Source: Diphasiastrum complanatum (Eukaryota; Streptophyta; Lycopodiopsida; Lycopodiales; Lycopodiaceae). From it: DNA of 64,000 nucleotides. Location: assembly GCA_029204225.1 (NCBI GenBank), contig CM055101.1, positions 57,536,920 to 57,600,919 on the forward strand, given 5' to 3'. Shown here piece after piece: positions 48,889-60,882 of this stretch. The position numbers and the translations under genes were made by a program. The notes beneath the pieces were generated by a model that was given only the letters and a program-made list of their open reading frames with translations, was not told where the DNA came from and searched no databases. Positions within the stretch are counted from its first letter, which is position 1. Every line of letters starts with the position of its first letter.

Positions 48889-49320
48889 ATGTCTAATTTC
48901 GATTCTAGTTTGCTTTCTGTTTTTCATGAATTTGGTATTAGTGATAATTTAGAGAATTTCAAATCCTTTCTTTTCTCTTTTTTTTTATTTATTCCTTCTG
49001 TTATTGAGGATCCTGGTGTGGAAGCATTTTTTGAGATTTATCTCAGATTTAAGTCTTTGATCAGTACTCTCTTATTTAGATTTTAGAATAAGGACATGAT
49101 TCAATATCAGGACCTGGTGGCACTTGACAAGCATAGCTATAAAGCTAAGCTTGACAGAATGTTCACCAAGTTACATAATGATTTCAAGTCTGTAGATGAG
49201 TGCCCAATTCACAATAAAAAATATAGATTTGTTGATTTTTAGTCTGCATTTGTTTTTTTTCTTTTGTTAAATATTTTTGACGATTCGAAAGCTGGCCCTT
49301 CCACTTCTAAAACCGTGGCA
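48889..49320 (+). pseudogene. H3-element gene A (copy IV)
   Basis: MSNFDSSLLSVFHEFGISDN at 48889, PGVEAFFEIYLRFKSLIST, stop at 49086; then in another frame MIQYQDLVALDKHSYKAKLD and KSVDECPIHNKKYRF, with a TAG near 49241. A deletion at about 49315 removes the rest and joins the A tail. The same frame change as in copy III, between 'SLIST' and 'YQDLVALD', may mark a lost intron or an old shift. Unknown family. Confidence 0.45.
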
Positions 49321-49496
49321 AGTTTTCTTAAACCGGTATCTTTAAATACTCATTTTTTAGACAAGTAAATGAACCTTTTTATGAGTAGAACACTTTAAAC
49401 AATTGAAAAGCTTTATAAAATGCAAGTTTTTTGAGGATAACTTAAAAGAGATTTCCTTAGCATTGAACACTATCCTTTCGATTTGCATGTATGACA

Positions 49497-50885
49497 TGTG
49501 AGAAATTTCAACTAGTTTAGTCAAGATTGATTATAGTTTGATAAATTGCCAAGTACACAATTGAGGTCAATTTTCATATTAGACTTAGAGTTTGACTTTT
49601 TAAAGTTATACTAGTCTAAAAGCAGTTGAATAAACACTTGTAAAAAGTGTGGAAAATTATAGAACATGAGTTTTGGAGGGATTCAATTTGAGTAGTAGAT
49701 ACATTGAATCTAGTTACAAAAATAGTATGATTTTCATTATGGAGGAAAACCAAAGTTTGAATTCAGGTTTGGACCTATTATAAAAGGATGTAACTCATGG
49801 GAAGAGAGGACATTCTCTCTCTCTTATCTCATTCATGCTTATACATGGTTCTCTTGAGTTCTACTATCCATTGGTGCACTATACTTGTGATATCTTGCAA
49901 TTCTATGTGTAGAATGTTCATTAATTGCTATTTTCAGATCCACACGTGTGAAATACAGTAGCTTACTGTTTTTGTATAGACATCAACATTATTTTATGTT
50001 TTGATTGATGTTTGATCAAGAGGTATTAGAGTTTGCATCTCATTCATAGTGTTTATCCAACATTGGCAAGATTGGTGATTTGCTTGTCTTTCTACTCAAA
50101 GATCAAAGGAACATTTTGGATCTTAATCATCTGGAATTCCTCACATGGTATCAGAGCTTGTGTTTCAAATTATGAAGGAAGCATTCACAACTATCAATGA
50201 TTTGGAGAAGATATCAATACTAGAGCATGCTAGATTGGATTCTACCCCAAAATCGAGTTCCTTGCATATGTAGATTGGATCTTTTCTAGATCAAAATGCT
50301 AAATAGGGTTATATTCTTAATCAATTCCTATTTCCGCCACATTACTTGTTGAATCTGGCCAATTTTTAGAGCATTGGAAAAGCCTAAGTGGTGGCTACAA
50401 GATTGCATATCAAGTTTTACAATTGCATGTAGATTTTGAAATAATCAATTTTTTTTCTCATTTTGTCAAAACTCTAATTTTGTTGGATCTCTACATTGTG
50501 AGGTTACTGAGCTTCATTTGAGTGTGTTTCAATCTTATAAGTGCTACAAGAGAATTGAGAAGCTTTATATGTTTGTGATTTCCTTTTGAACACATTTGTT
50601 GTTGTTTAGAGGAGTCCTTTGTGCATTGAAACAGGTTGAAAGAGAGGATCAGGTCATTGCTACATCACTACATCAAGTTGAGTCATGTTGGAAGCCAATG
50701 ATAGGCTTACCTCAACTAACTATTCATTGTGGAAAGTGAGGATGAAATCACTTCTTGAGATGAATGATGTTTTGGATATTGTTGTAGGTTTGGAGGAGAG
50801 GCCAGCAACACAACAAGATCAAATAAGGTATGACAAGAGGGCCAAAAGGGCTCAACACATGATAAAAATTAGCATTAGAGAAACT
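49497..50885 (+). mobile_element. Copia 5' LTR, PBS, leader and gag start
   Basis: LTR 49497-50145 (649 bp, TGTGAG...CTCACA), PBS TGGTATCAGAGC at 50146-50157, leader to 50684, gag from ATG 50685. The gag start reads ANDRLTSTNYSLWKVRMKSL, then MNDVLDIVVGLEERPATQQD, as in plant copia gag (DUF4219/UBN2). It ends IKISIRET where the H3-element end begins. Confidence 0.82.
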
Positions 50886-51351
50886 TAGGGCCCGAAGAGG
50901 GCCTTTGAAAAAGATGTTTTTTCATTTTTTATTTTATTTTCGTTGTCATGTGGAACAATTGAAACGTTGAAATCGGGGTTCTACGTAATGTAGAATTTTC
51001 CAAACATAAATAAAATAAAAAAATTTAAAATATATTGTTGTTTCATCGGGCAACAAGTGAAAATGCTATTGATTGATGAGGTCTGCCCTTCCAGCTCATC
51101 ACTACCCGAAGAGACCCAAAAATATTGAAAATGAATATGACAGATGGTTGAGATGAGAAAATCGATGTACCATTAATGTATATGCATTGTCAAATCATGG
51201 TTAATAGGGTTAACCAGAGTTAATTCGTGGCGCCAAATAGATCAGTGTTTCAAATTTAAGCCAACACATTTTCTCAAATTCATGGCTTTTTGTCTACGCA
51301 AATTTTTAGATTCATAGCTCATTGTTTCAGATTTTTGCATGCACATTACGA

Positions 51352-51666
51352 ATGGCGCCATCAAGAAAGCCATGCTCCTCAATCGACTCTGTGCTTCTAT
51401 TCAACAAGACAGATGATAATGAATTATGGGTGCCAAGAAAATATTCAAAAAACTCTTGGGTTTTGATGCATCCAGCATCAAGAGGAGCATTTCGAAAAAG
51501 CAAAAGGTCAAAACTATTATTTCGATCTTATTGGAAGGCCAAAATTTTGGATTTCAGAACATCATCAGTTGGAAAATCTATTTCTGAAATTCTAGTCCAA
51601 CATGTATATATGCATTCAGAGATAAATGTGCAAGGATTCAACCATCAGGTTCACTATGAGTATTGA
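51352..51666 (+). pseudogene. Upstream exon MAPSRK of gene C (copy V)
   Basis: ATG 51352: MAPSRKPCSSIDSVLLFN, LWVPRKYSKNSWVLMHPASR, KRSKLLFRSYWKAKILDF, then a tail to a stop at 51664. The frame is fully open for 104 codons, the best-kept version. The basic composition (many K, R and S) is compatible with nucleic-acid binding, but no motif is seen. Upstream 50941-51351 is conserved with copies III and VI and holds a TTCTACGTAATGTAGAA near-palindrome at 50978-50994; it may be the promoter. Confidence 0.45.
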
Positions 51667-52676
51667 TATTTTTGATATTTAGATTTTTGTCATTCATAAA
51701 TATCTAATAGTAAACTTATTTAAGAGAGAGAGAGAAAAAAGAGGGTGTCGTGTGTGAGAAATGAAAATTAGCTCAAAAGGGAAGACGAACACGAACGAGA
51801 AATGAAACACGAATAGAAAGTGTTCGTGCACAGCGGAACAAGTTATACGACTCTCTTCGTAAGCATGACTACAGCTATCAGAACGAACAGAACGTTAGTG
51901 ATGGAAATCACGGTCATTCTTGATTACGCAGCCAAACATTAATGAATGAAGCACGAGAAGAATAATTTACCGTGAACAACAAGACAGATTATGTGTCGCA
52001 AATGATTCGCGAAGAGCTAGACTGGGCTCGACTGATAATTAGTCGTGAATGTGCAATCAGAAATGAGCAAAATTACCAAAATGAGCTATCAGAAAAGTCA
52101 GACAAAATGAATAGTAAGCATATCAATATTAACACAAATCTGAACATTGTTATCAGATTAAGTATATCAAGTATACATGTCAAGAATGTGGTAGAGCACA
52201 AGACAATAGCAAACGAAATCGCATGCTCTACGAAGCTTATTTCGATATGTGAAGGAATGAAACATTAATACTAACAATAAAAAATCAATGCACAACTACT
52301 TTGTCTATATCTCTTATAAGCTTCTGATGCTAATTTACATACACTCTCCTCTTCTGATCTTCAATCATCAAATTGAATACGCAAATGGTATTCAGTATAT
52401 ATACATATTGTTACAGGTGTGCAGATGAAGAAAGTACAGGGTGGCTGTGTTGTCTGTAGGAGATCGTGGGTGGCTGCAATCATTGTCCAGTCTGTTAGCA
52501 CAGCTGCATGGGGTGAGCTTGAAAAGGGTGCGACGTCAGCCTTTGCTGAGGTGAACGTTGGTTGTCACCAGAACACGTCTAAAAACATAGTGCCGCGATT
52601 CTTTCGTCTTTTCTTCGCCTGTGAAAATTTGCATGTTAATATGTAGACTTCGCAACAACGCGAGTAAACATGCAGC
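51667..52676 (+). other. Region between the two C frames (copy V)
   Basis: An open frame at 51972-52268 (MNNKTDYVSQMIREELDWAR) is rich in Asn, Glu and Lys; its first part can be aligned with copy III only partly, so coding is doubtful. The conserved hairpin with TATATATA is at 52371-52405. Confidence 0.3.
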
Positions 52677-53723
52677 ATGAATGGAGGCAGATAAAATGGG
52701 ATTTAGGAGAGTAAAGGAAATAAATCCAACAAACTTGCCAATCTGATCATTATCTTCTTGTAGATTTATATCCATCCAACATAAATGAATGGGAGCCTAG
52801 TGGATCTCTAGCAGGTGTGTTAGACGTTATTCACACTGATATTGGACAGCTGCAATATCGAGGTAGAACTACAAAAGATCTAGTTGACAGTGGGATCTTT
52901 TTTTATGAATCAATGTACATTCCTTATACAAAAGAAAATTTTGGACAAATAGTCCCAATTCCATTACCTAGTCTTGAAAGTGATGAATGGATTGCACCAG
53001 ATGTTGCAGTTTCAGAATCATTTTGTTGCAAGATATATGATGATGTAAACAATTCATTAAAGATAAGCACAGGACCAAAAACAGTCAAATTGGTTGGTTT
53101 ATTTTCTTGAATATATTTGTGGATTTCTTTTCAAGTGTCAATGTACACAAAATCTCAACAATGTTTGTATGCAAAAACCTATCAGATAGATTATTATCTG
53201 AACTTATGGATGAAGGATGCGACAAAAGATTAGATGGAGAAATAGAATGCAGAATTAAAATGTCTTCCATTTGCTTCCGTTATCAGATTGAAAAACAAAT
53301 GTTGAGCTTATGCTTCCATTATCAAAGTTGGAAAAAAAAAATAAAGGTAAATGGGTGCCACTCGATCAAGGCTTGGAAGCCAGTGGATATTCAAAACCAA
53401 AAAATATGAAATTATATACAATGATGTCATTTTGACATGCGTTGAGGTGGAAGAAGATTGGTGCCAAATTACATCAGGCAGGAACTATAGCTCCTACAAA
53501 ATGATGTACTTTCATACTTCAGATTCGTTTTCAATGGTAAACTCGCAAGTAACTATAAACACTCGATTCTTTATGAATAGTTTCAATCAAAACTTTCTAA
53601 TACAATCTCTATATCTATTGTAACTCAGTTTGTATTAGTTTTATGCAGGTACGTAAAAGACATGAGATCGAGATCAAATGCAGAGATATTGACGAAACGA
53701 TCACATTTATGGAAGAACACTGA
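52677..53723 (+). pseudogene. H3-element gene C main frame (copy V)
   Basis: ATG 52677 (MNGG), early stops, then an open run from 52817: DIGQLQYRGRTTKDL, IFFYESMYIPYTKENFGQIV, LESDEWIAPDVAVSESFCCK; shift near 53095; FLNIFVDFFSSVNVHKIST; RLDGEIECRIKMSSICFRYQ; shift near 53345; a donor at about 53549, an acceptor TATGCAG at 53642-53648 and a last exon ending EEH at TGA 53721. Includes the VILTCVEVEEDW and MMYFHTSDSFSMVNS segments deleted in copy III. Family unrecognised. Confidence 0.5.
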
Positions 53724-53922
53724 TATTCATTGTCAACAAATACATTCCAATCATCATGTCTTTTTATCAATATAGAAAATTGTATTCCAATATTATACTA
53801 TTATGGACACAACCTGATTGTAAGAATCTATATTGATATCAATAAAAACTCCATAAACGGGTTGTTTACCTATAAAATGATTGTATCTTTTTTTTTTTGT
53901 ATCTCTATTTAGAAATGGATTA

Positions 53923-55746
53923 CTATTCAGTAAATTTTTCTATATATTTAGTATCACTATTAAGAACTAATAAGGGAACAGTTTCTTCTTCTATAATCTC
54001 GTCTTCCTCTATTTCGGGAAGGACTTCTAGGCCTTTTAAGACAAGAAGCCTCTCTGCTATAATATCGCCTTCCTCTGTATTGGGAAGGACTTCTATTCTT
54101 TTTTTTATCATGTATAATAATATCTGCATCCTGAGAAAATTGAGAGGCTATCAAGGTAGGAGCAGCTTGCTTTTGAGGGCCCTTGATTTCAGGTGCAATG
54201 CTTACACCATTCTGTACATAGGTTCCGATCAATTCTTGCCAAAATCTATATACATCGTCAGTAGTATACAACTCAAGAGTGAATTGTCATCACAAAACAT
54301 GTGATACAGCAAATTGCAAACAATGATAGGAAAAAAATATGAATCACAATGAAAAAAATTACAAATGAACAGAATATTATCTTTTCAATATCTAAATCCA
54401 CTTGTAAATTATACCACTCAAAAAAAAACTTTGTATTATACCGGACGAACTATGCACAACTGACAGCGTCCATTTGTTGTACACACTGCATATATTGAAC
54501 AAAAATTAGTAATATTATGATAAAAAATTTATTTATGCTATGATGATAGATTTAAACTAAAAAAAAATACATGCATATCAGAGATAAATAGAATATACCT
54601 TGAGAGATTTTATGGTTATCTCTCCAATTGAAGTCGCCTTTGTCGGTATTTTCCGCACGACATCATGAAGTAGAAAATCAAATTCTCTATGTGTATTACA
54701 ACTGAGTTTACTTTTACACATAGAAAATTTGATGCTCCCTCCTTATTTATCTTTACAGAAAGAATGTTCAGGCTCCAATGCCGACTCCAACAATCAAAAT
54801 ACAAATATCAATAAATCCTTACTTAATAAAGCAATGTCAGCTGCAACAATCCAAATTAAAGCAACATTTCAACGAGCAATCCTTACTTATTCTCATATGG
54901 AATCAAATAAAATTTTGACACTGGATTGCATTCGATGAGATATACAGCCTTCTCAAAATTGGCTTATTTTGCCTTCATCGCTCCCATAAAAAATGGACTA
55001 ACAACAAAAACTACACCATGAGAATCGAAACTAATACTATCCTGCAAAAAGCATCCTTCGGCTTCTACTATTACATCTGTAGTCTCTGGTGTTTTATCTT
55101 TAAGCTCGGCACAAAATTTGGGACCTAATCTAAAGCTTCTATGTGAATCTGGAAGAAAGAAATCAAAATAATTGCCGAGAAGATCAATTTTATTAGCTAA
55201 GTAAGCCTCGTACTGGTTATAATGGTCAGAATAAAAAAAATTTGAGCAGGATCGTATGGAATTCTGACAAAAAGATTATGTACAGGAGTAGAAAGAGAAG
55301 TAGATACAATATTTACAGATTTCGCGATTATTTTGTCGAGCTCCTCTTGGGTACTCATCACTTTAGGTGAAGAAACCTTCTGAGGAGCTGGACGAATAAC
55401 ACGAGGAGGAGAGAGTGATTCTCGGTCTGAATCAAATTCTCCAGCATCTGATTCAGAGCTCATGCGAGGTCTCTTGGCAGGGATAACTCAAGGAAGAAGA
55501 GAAACACCTGGCCTTCAAAATCCAGCTTTTTTGGTTTCAGGCTACTTCTTTTTCCTCCTAGAAGTAGTCAGCATGTTTGTTTCATTTAGAGGCAAGTCTC
55601 TTGAGGTGCTCGCGTTATCCACATGCAGACCATAATAACGATCCCGAAGTCTTATGAGAATGACGAAAATTTGTTGGCATGATGGTGACATGCTTACCAT
55701 GCATTGCCAAAAGATAGGTATCCTCAGAAAACTGGGCCAAAAAGCA
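53923..55746 (-). pseudogene. H3-element gene B, truncated in the histone fold (copy V)
   Basis: It begins at 55746 inside H3 alpha-2 (FLAQFSEDTYLLAMHGKHV, TIMPTN), then a shift, a basic linker, TGA near 55487, MSSESDAGEFDSDRESLSPP at 55463, the unknown domain (VRIPYDPAQ, FDLGPKFCAEL-like block) to about 54890, exon about 54836-54600, exon about 54487-54383, last exon about 54271-53923 with the acidic double repeat (IEVLPNTEEGDII, LEVLPEIEEDEII). It shares the TGA and the intron borders with copies III and IV. Confidence 0.58.
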
Positions 55747-55905
55747 TGTCATTTTGAAACTCTTCCACATGTGCAAATGTTTTTTATAAATAGGTCATTT
55801 TTGGCATGGATTTTGACACAAATTTTTTATTTTTATCTGGATATTGATTTCAAGCGCACCTTTTCCACTGTCTAAGTTCCGTTGACTATCTTGCGCTTGG
55901 AACCA

Positions 55906-55965
55906 GAAAAAAATAAAAAAACATCTTTTTCAAAGGCCCTCTTTGGCCTCTAAGTTTCTCTGATG
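55906..55965 (-). repeat. Right inverted end of copy V
   Basis: The minus strand reads AGAGAAACTTAGAGGCCAAA and then GAGGGCCTTTGAAAAAGATG, the inverse of 50881-50930. Confidence 0.65.
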
Positions 55966-56397
55966 ACAACGTGCTCAGGCCCTATCAATCCAGCAACGGG
56001 TGACGGTGGCTGGGTCTGCTACGTCTCATCTCCCTTCATTAGCCAATTCACCACCTCTTCACTTTTCTGATCTGTTGCAGTCAATTGGGAGACTCCTGTT
56101 GACATCATCATAGTTTTTGCACCTTTATTTTTAATGCCAGTATCTAGATTAATCTTAGTTTAAGTGCAAGCTTCACTCTTGTTTGAGCTTACATTTGCTT
56201 AAACTTCCCCTTCGGGGTGTATATATATTTTTCATGAATGTACCTACTAGTTTTTTCTAGGTCTCTCTCTCTAAGTATAGAAAAGGCTTGCTCTCATATA
56301 GAGAGAAAATATATGCATGAGCTCTCGGGTAGAGAGAGAAAGTAGCCAAAAGTGTGTATAGAATCTCACAATCTCTCCAAAAAACTTAGTGTACTAA

Positions 56398-56401
<4 letters not shown>
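55966..56401. other. No gene seen
   Basis: Mixed intergenic or LTR-like sequence with TATATATATT near 56220. Confidence 0.4.

Positions 56402-56479
<78 letters not shown>
56402..56479. repeat. (CT)n microsatellite, about 78 bp
   Basis: Uninterrupted CT dinucleotides. Confidence 0.97.
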
Positions 56480-56483
<4 letters not shown>

Positions 56484-56499
56484 AGAAATCCAAGGTCAA

Positions 56500-56945
56500 A
56501 GAGGTGTAGTCAACATCATTTTGATTGGACCCCTTGTATATCTCCTCCTAATTTGATTGGTTTAGTGACATAAGGACCCTTGATTGTGATTGGACCGATT
56601 TCATGGATCTTTCACTTTTCATTGGTCACATGACTTTATGACAACACATAGGAAAGTGTCACTAGCCCTCTACTATCATGTCATGGGTATGAAGCCTAAC
56701 CTACCTCAAGCTACATCACACACCAAAATTAGTCTAATCACCTAGTAACATGTGTGCATGGGGTAGAAAAGTCAAAGTACCCTCCAAATTTAAGATTAAG
56801 GCCTATTGACTATTCAAACTCTTTATAAATGAACTAAACATATTATGGATACCCTCCACACGTGGGAACATGCTCCACACATGTGAGATTTCACTATGTA
56901 CATGATATTGCAAAAGATCAAGCTAGATTTTGCGTATTTTTCACA
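56500..56945 (-). repeat. LTR fragment of the 5511-6332 copia family
   Basis: The minus strand from 56945 reads TGTGAAAAATACGC and then CACATGTGTGGAGCATGTTC, as in the 5.5 kb LTR. The left border is uncertain. Confidence 0.55.
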
Positions 56946-58559
56946 CATTGTTCAACTTGGTTCAAAGAAACATAGGATTTGGCATCTTAAGTTATTCTTT
57001 TGGAGTGTCCCAACCTTATCGAGACATCACAACATCGCTGATGTGAGTAATCACATTATCTTCAACCAATAGATTGATAAAAATAAGCGATCATTGTGCT
57101 CTCTTATCATAGCTTTGGCATTGAATTCCACCATGGTTGTCGAACACAATGCTATTGCTCATTTGAAAAAATGCCAACCTACACCAAATTACCTTCCTCC
57201 AAGTTTGACATAGTTCGGCTAAACATTTCATGATCACAAATTCTTGGGATCAACATGTCGCCAGCTTCCTAGGCAATGAAATGATTAAACTAGGTTTAAT
57301 AAATGTTGATTTTCTACTTTGGGGTGAACTCTCGCTCCCAACATACCATACTTTGCAAGTAAAAGCTTTACCGCCTTGTATTTGGGTCGAATCTGGGTGG
57401 CCCAAATAGTGGGTAGGGAGCCAAAAATGTCTTAAGTAGTCAATTTTAGACTATTCCTTCGAAGTGAAATAACTGTTCTTGTAAATGAATTTTACCTATT
57501 GCCTGCTTCATAGCCTTCAACTTGAAATTCTTTTATGAAGTTAACAGGCTCCTTGTCCTTCAAATCCATTTAAAATTTCATGATCAAGGAAACCTCCAAG
57601 AAAACATAAATTTTACCTTCAAATACTTCAGTTTGAGCATTTCGAAGGCTGCCTTTCAAGGAAAGTTGTTGCGGGAGAATTCGGGGAGTTTTTGGCTATG
57701 TAGGGCCTAGGGAAAGTGTGTCCTCCCTCATGGATTTTTTTTTCTCTTATTTTTCTTCTCCCAAGCCATGGCTGCTAGTGGAAAGTAGTCCAATTCAATT
57801 GGGAATTTCTCATGCTTTAGTGCATGGAGAAACTTGCCCCCTTGCCCTCAAATATGCTATTAATGACAACTTTCCAATCACACAAGATTTCAAAAAACAC
57901 CTTCCCATACATTTTTAGATACCCATAGTTCCCTATTGTGGCTGATGGGGCAAGGAAGATGGAAGAATGCGGACGGAAAAGAGAGCAGAAATATTGCGGA
58001 ATAGCTCTCCTGTTCTAGTCAGGTACTAAATGCAAAAACAGTCTAATAGACAAATGTAATCACAGCTTTAAGTGTTCTAATTGTCCAACAAGATCTTAAA
58101 AATTAATTCATACTCTCAAAAACGAAAGTACAGTCCACCGAAGAGATTAGAAATGGTTTGTGTGTGGTATTTAAACTAAAAATCAGATTCAATGTGAAGT
58201 ATAATTCTGAAATAAATGGAAGAGCAGTATGATATTGCAAGTTCCTCAGGCGTCAAAGACAGCCATCGTCTGAGGAGTCGTAGACATCTGTGTTCTGATC
58301 AGAGTGAGTAAACAAGCGCGATCAAACAGCGATAGAGTGCATTCAATCACAACAAGCATTCATCTACATTATACACAGATAGAAAAGTTGTTGCTACTAT
58401 ATTACACTGAAGCACAATACAAACAACAATTATAACAAAAAATTGACAGCGTAACTGGGAGGCTCGAATAATATTTCTGACGACGGAGCAAGTCGTTGTA
58501 CTTGAAAGTATATGGCTTTTGTGACAACTATACATAGTATATATACGGTCAACAAATCA
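56946..58559. other. No recognisable gene; decayed coding-like stretch at 57100-57960
   Basis: Short frames (for example MVVEHNAIAHLKKCQPTPNY at about 57131) with many stops. No domain was recognised. The 57960-58560 part is LTR- or promoter-like. Confidence 0.35.
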
Positions 58560-59060
58560 GTATCGTTGACGCGGACGAGGACGTCGCAAAATCTCTCACT
58601 TCGCATTTTACGTGAAGTGGTTTTCTCTCACTTCACAAATTACGGGAAGTGGATGGGAACGTTTCTCGTTCAAAACAGATAACCTTCAGCATTTTTCTCT
58701 CCTTTCGGAGTTTCTGCGAAAAAGCCGAAGGTGCCTTTAAACAAATTTTAAGGTGCCCTTAAAAAGGCGAAGATCTCTTTAACAGTTCAACTCTCTCGCT
58801 CTTTTTGGGAAAGCCGAAGGTGCCCTTTAAAACAAGTTGAAGGTGCCCTTAAAAGTTGGCAAAGGTGTCTTTAGCAGTTTAAGGACCTTCTGGAATTTTC
58901 TCTCTCTTCGCATTTTTCGAGAAAATGCGAAAAAGGGACGAAGATGTTGAACTGCGAACAAGTTGACTTCTTAAAAAATAATTGAATGGAAGAAGTCGAA
59001 GGTAAGTGTCGCAGTTTTCGAAAAGTGCGAAAAATGCGAACTGCTACACTTAGTGTATTT
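58560..59060. repeat. Imperfect repeats GCCGAAGGTGCCCTTTAAA
   Basis: The unit recurs at about 58732, 58812 and 58840, with related GGCGAAGAT, GCAAAGGTGTC and GCGAAAAA phrases. It resembles the 'AAGGT' leader phrases at 13.0-13.8 kb. Confidence 0.6.
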
Positions 59061-60540
59061 TTGCAGACTGTTCAAAAATAATGTAAATCTGCAGACTTGT
59101 TCTAAATGCAAGTTATGTGGAAGTCCTTGAAGATCGCCAAGTCTTCAATGACTTCAAGTTATTAAACTTAACATCTGAACTTAAAATTATGATGGGATTG
59201 GTTACCCTTTGTTGGAGATCAGCCGGAAGTCCGTTGTAAGCGTCCTTGAAATAAATTGGCTGTTTAAGTTATGATTCCAAGGAGGCAACTGTGGGCTTAA
59301 TTTCCAACAGTGGCTACAAGTTGTGCCCCAAAAATCATCATAGTTGTCTTCTATAAACCACCTCCAATGGTTCATACTTTGATTGCTCCACTTCCATCAT
59401 CCATTGACAGACTTCCAAACTTTTCCATCTTTACAAAATCAGACTTGTAAAATGTCTTTTAAAATTTGATTTTTGAGGCTTTATGATTGGTCCAATTCTT
59501 GGTTGAACTTGTTAGTGTGGGAACCTATTGTCGTGAGGGAGGGAGATAGCCTTAAGTTCCAACCATGCTTAAACTTTTTTCATATTTGATTTCACAAATT
59601 TAAATCACAATTTACATCACCAAGAATGGCACCTTTTTTGCTAACGATCTTGGTATACATGTGCCCATATAAATATGGTATGCTACATTGAAAGATAACC
59701 TATATGACATGAATACACTAGATTGGAGAGTTGCCTAAACCCTAAACCCCTTTGCAACTATGTATATGATCTCTTGGATACAACCTAAATTATGTGTATG
59801 GAGAGCCCTAGTAGAGAAACCCACACGGATAGTTATGTTGTATCCATCACTTACGTGACAAGTTTTGTCCATAACTACGAGGGGGAACCATTTTTGGTTC
59901 TCTAGCTTTTCATTTTGACAAATTGTGTTTTTTTCCAGCCTTGCATGATTTACTTCCTCCCTCTTCTTGAAAAAAGAGGACATATGAGAGAGAATGTATG
60001 ATGTTGTGGAGAAAAAATAATTCTTGCTTTTCTAGTGGGCCACATGTGCCCTAAAATTCTAATGGCCTACAATTGGCGGTTTTCTATTTTGAAAACTAGA
60101 GGGGCTCGTCTAGATTCCGGAAAAATCTAGAGAGAATGATTTAGAATAGTTGAGAATATAAATTATTCTTGGAATCTTCTAGAGAGGAGGATTTGTTAAA
60201 GAGAGAGAAGAGGAGGCAAGAGGAGGATTTGAGAGAGAGAGAGAGAGATTCACTCATTTTAACAAATGTATGAACACCACACTCATCATATTAAAAACAA
60301 ACTTATCCCATTTGCCGCCACACGAAGATCATTGCCTCCCCAATGTCACAAGGCTAATGTCATACATGGACGGTGCATAGGCTTATTGTGAGATATGGAC
60401 CCTAGGAACATGTTTGCATCTATCTCACATAGTGCCCTTCCTCTTATCACTCACGAATGTGACAGAGAGAGCCTTGGACCCACGTTGGCTTCCTTATCTC
60501 ATCTCACCTGCCAAAGGGGGACCCTAAACGGCCTTCATGA
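59061..60540. other. No gene seen
   Basis: LTR-like AT-rich sequence. There is a (GA)n of 20 bp near 60231-60250. Confidence 0.4.
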
Positions 60541-60597
60541 ACGTCCCGTTTCATGACTCGAGAGTCTTCGACTCCTCTACATTCATCTCTTCTCTCT

Positions 60598-60684
60598 ACT
60601 TTTCAAGAGCTTTCTTCCAACCCTTCTACTCTCTCCTCTCCTCTCCTCTCGCACTTTACGACAATACATCCTCTGTATATATAT
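60598..60684 (+). promoter_or_regulatory. Hsp20 copy 3 promoter: HSE and TATA box
   Basis: CTTTTCAAGAGCTTTCTTCC at 60599-60618 followed by TTCT gives TTC/GAA-type repeats of a heat-shock element; TATA (GTATATATATTTTCC) at about 60675-60689. TATA-to-start distance is about 200 bp, as in the other copies. Confidence 0.7.
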
Positions 60685-60882
60685 TTTCCTCATCCTTCCA
60701 TATCTTGCATAATGTCAGTGAGTTCGTGACGAGTTATCTACAACTACGCGGTCATAGTAATTGATATAATCTCGACATTGGGGATTCTCAATTCATCACC
60801 TCTCGCCATTGAGACAATCTTAGCAATCGCAGACAGCAATTCATTTCTGAGAAGGAAGTTATTTTACCTCTTTTAGCTGGAT

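Larger units (their letters stand above)
46660..49440. mobile_element. H3-element copy IV
   Basis: Order, reversed relative to copy III: B (minus), promoter, A (plus). C is missing. The only copy with the complete histone-like N-terminus of B. Confidence 0.65.
50881..55965. mobile_element. H3-element copy V, with inverted ends on both sides
   Basis: Left end 50881-50940 and right end 55906-55965 are inverted repeats of about 50 bp. Inside: C upstream exon (+), C main (+), B (-), part of the promoter, with A and half the promoter deleted at 55905. Flanking target duplications were not found. Confidence 0.62.
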
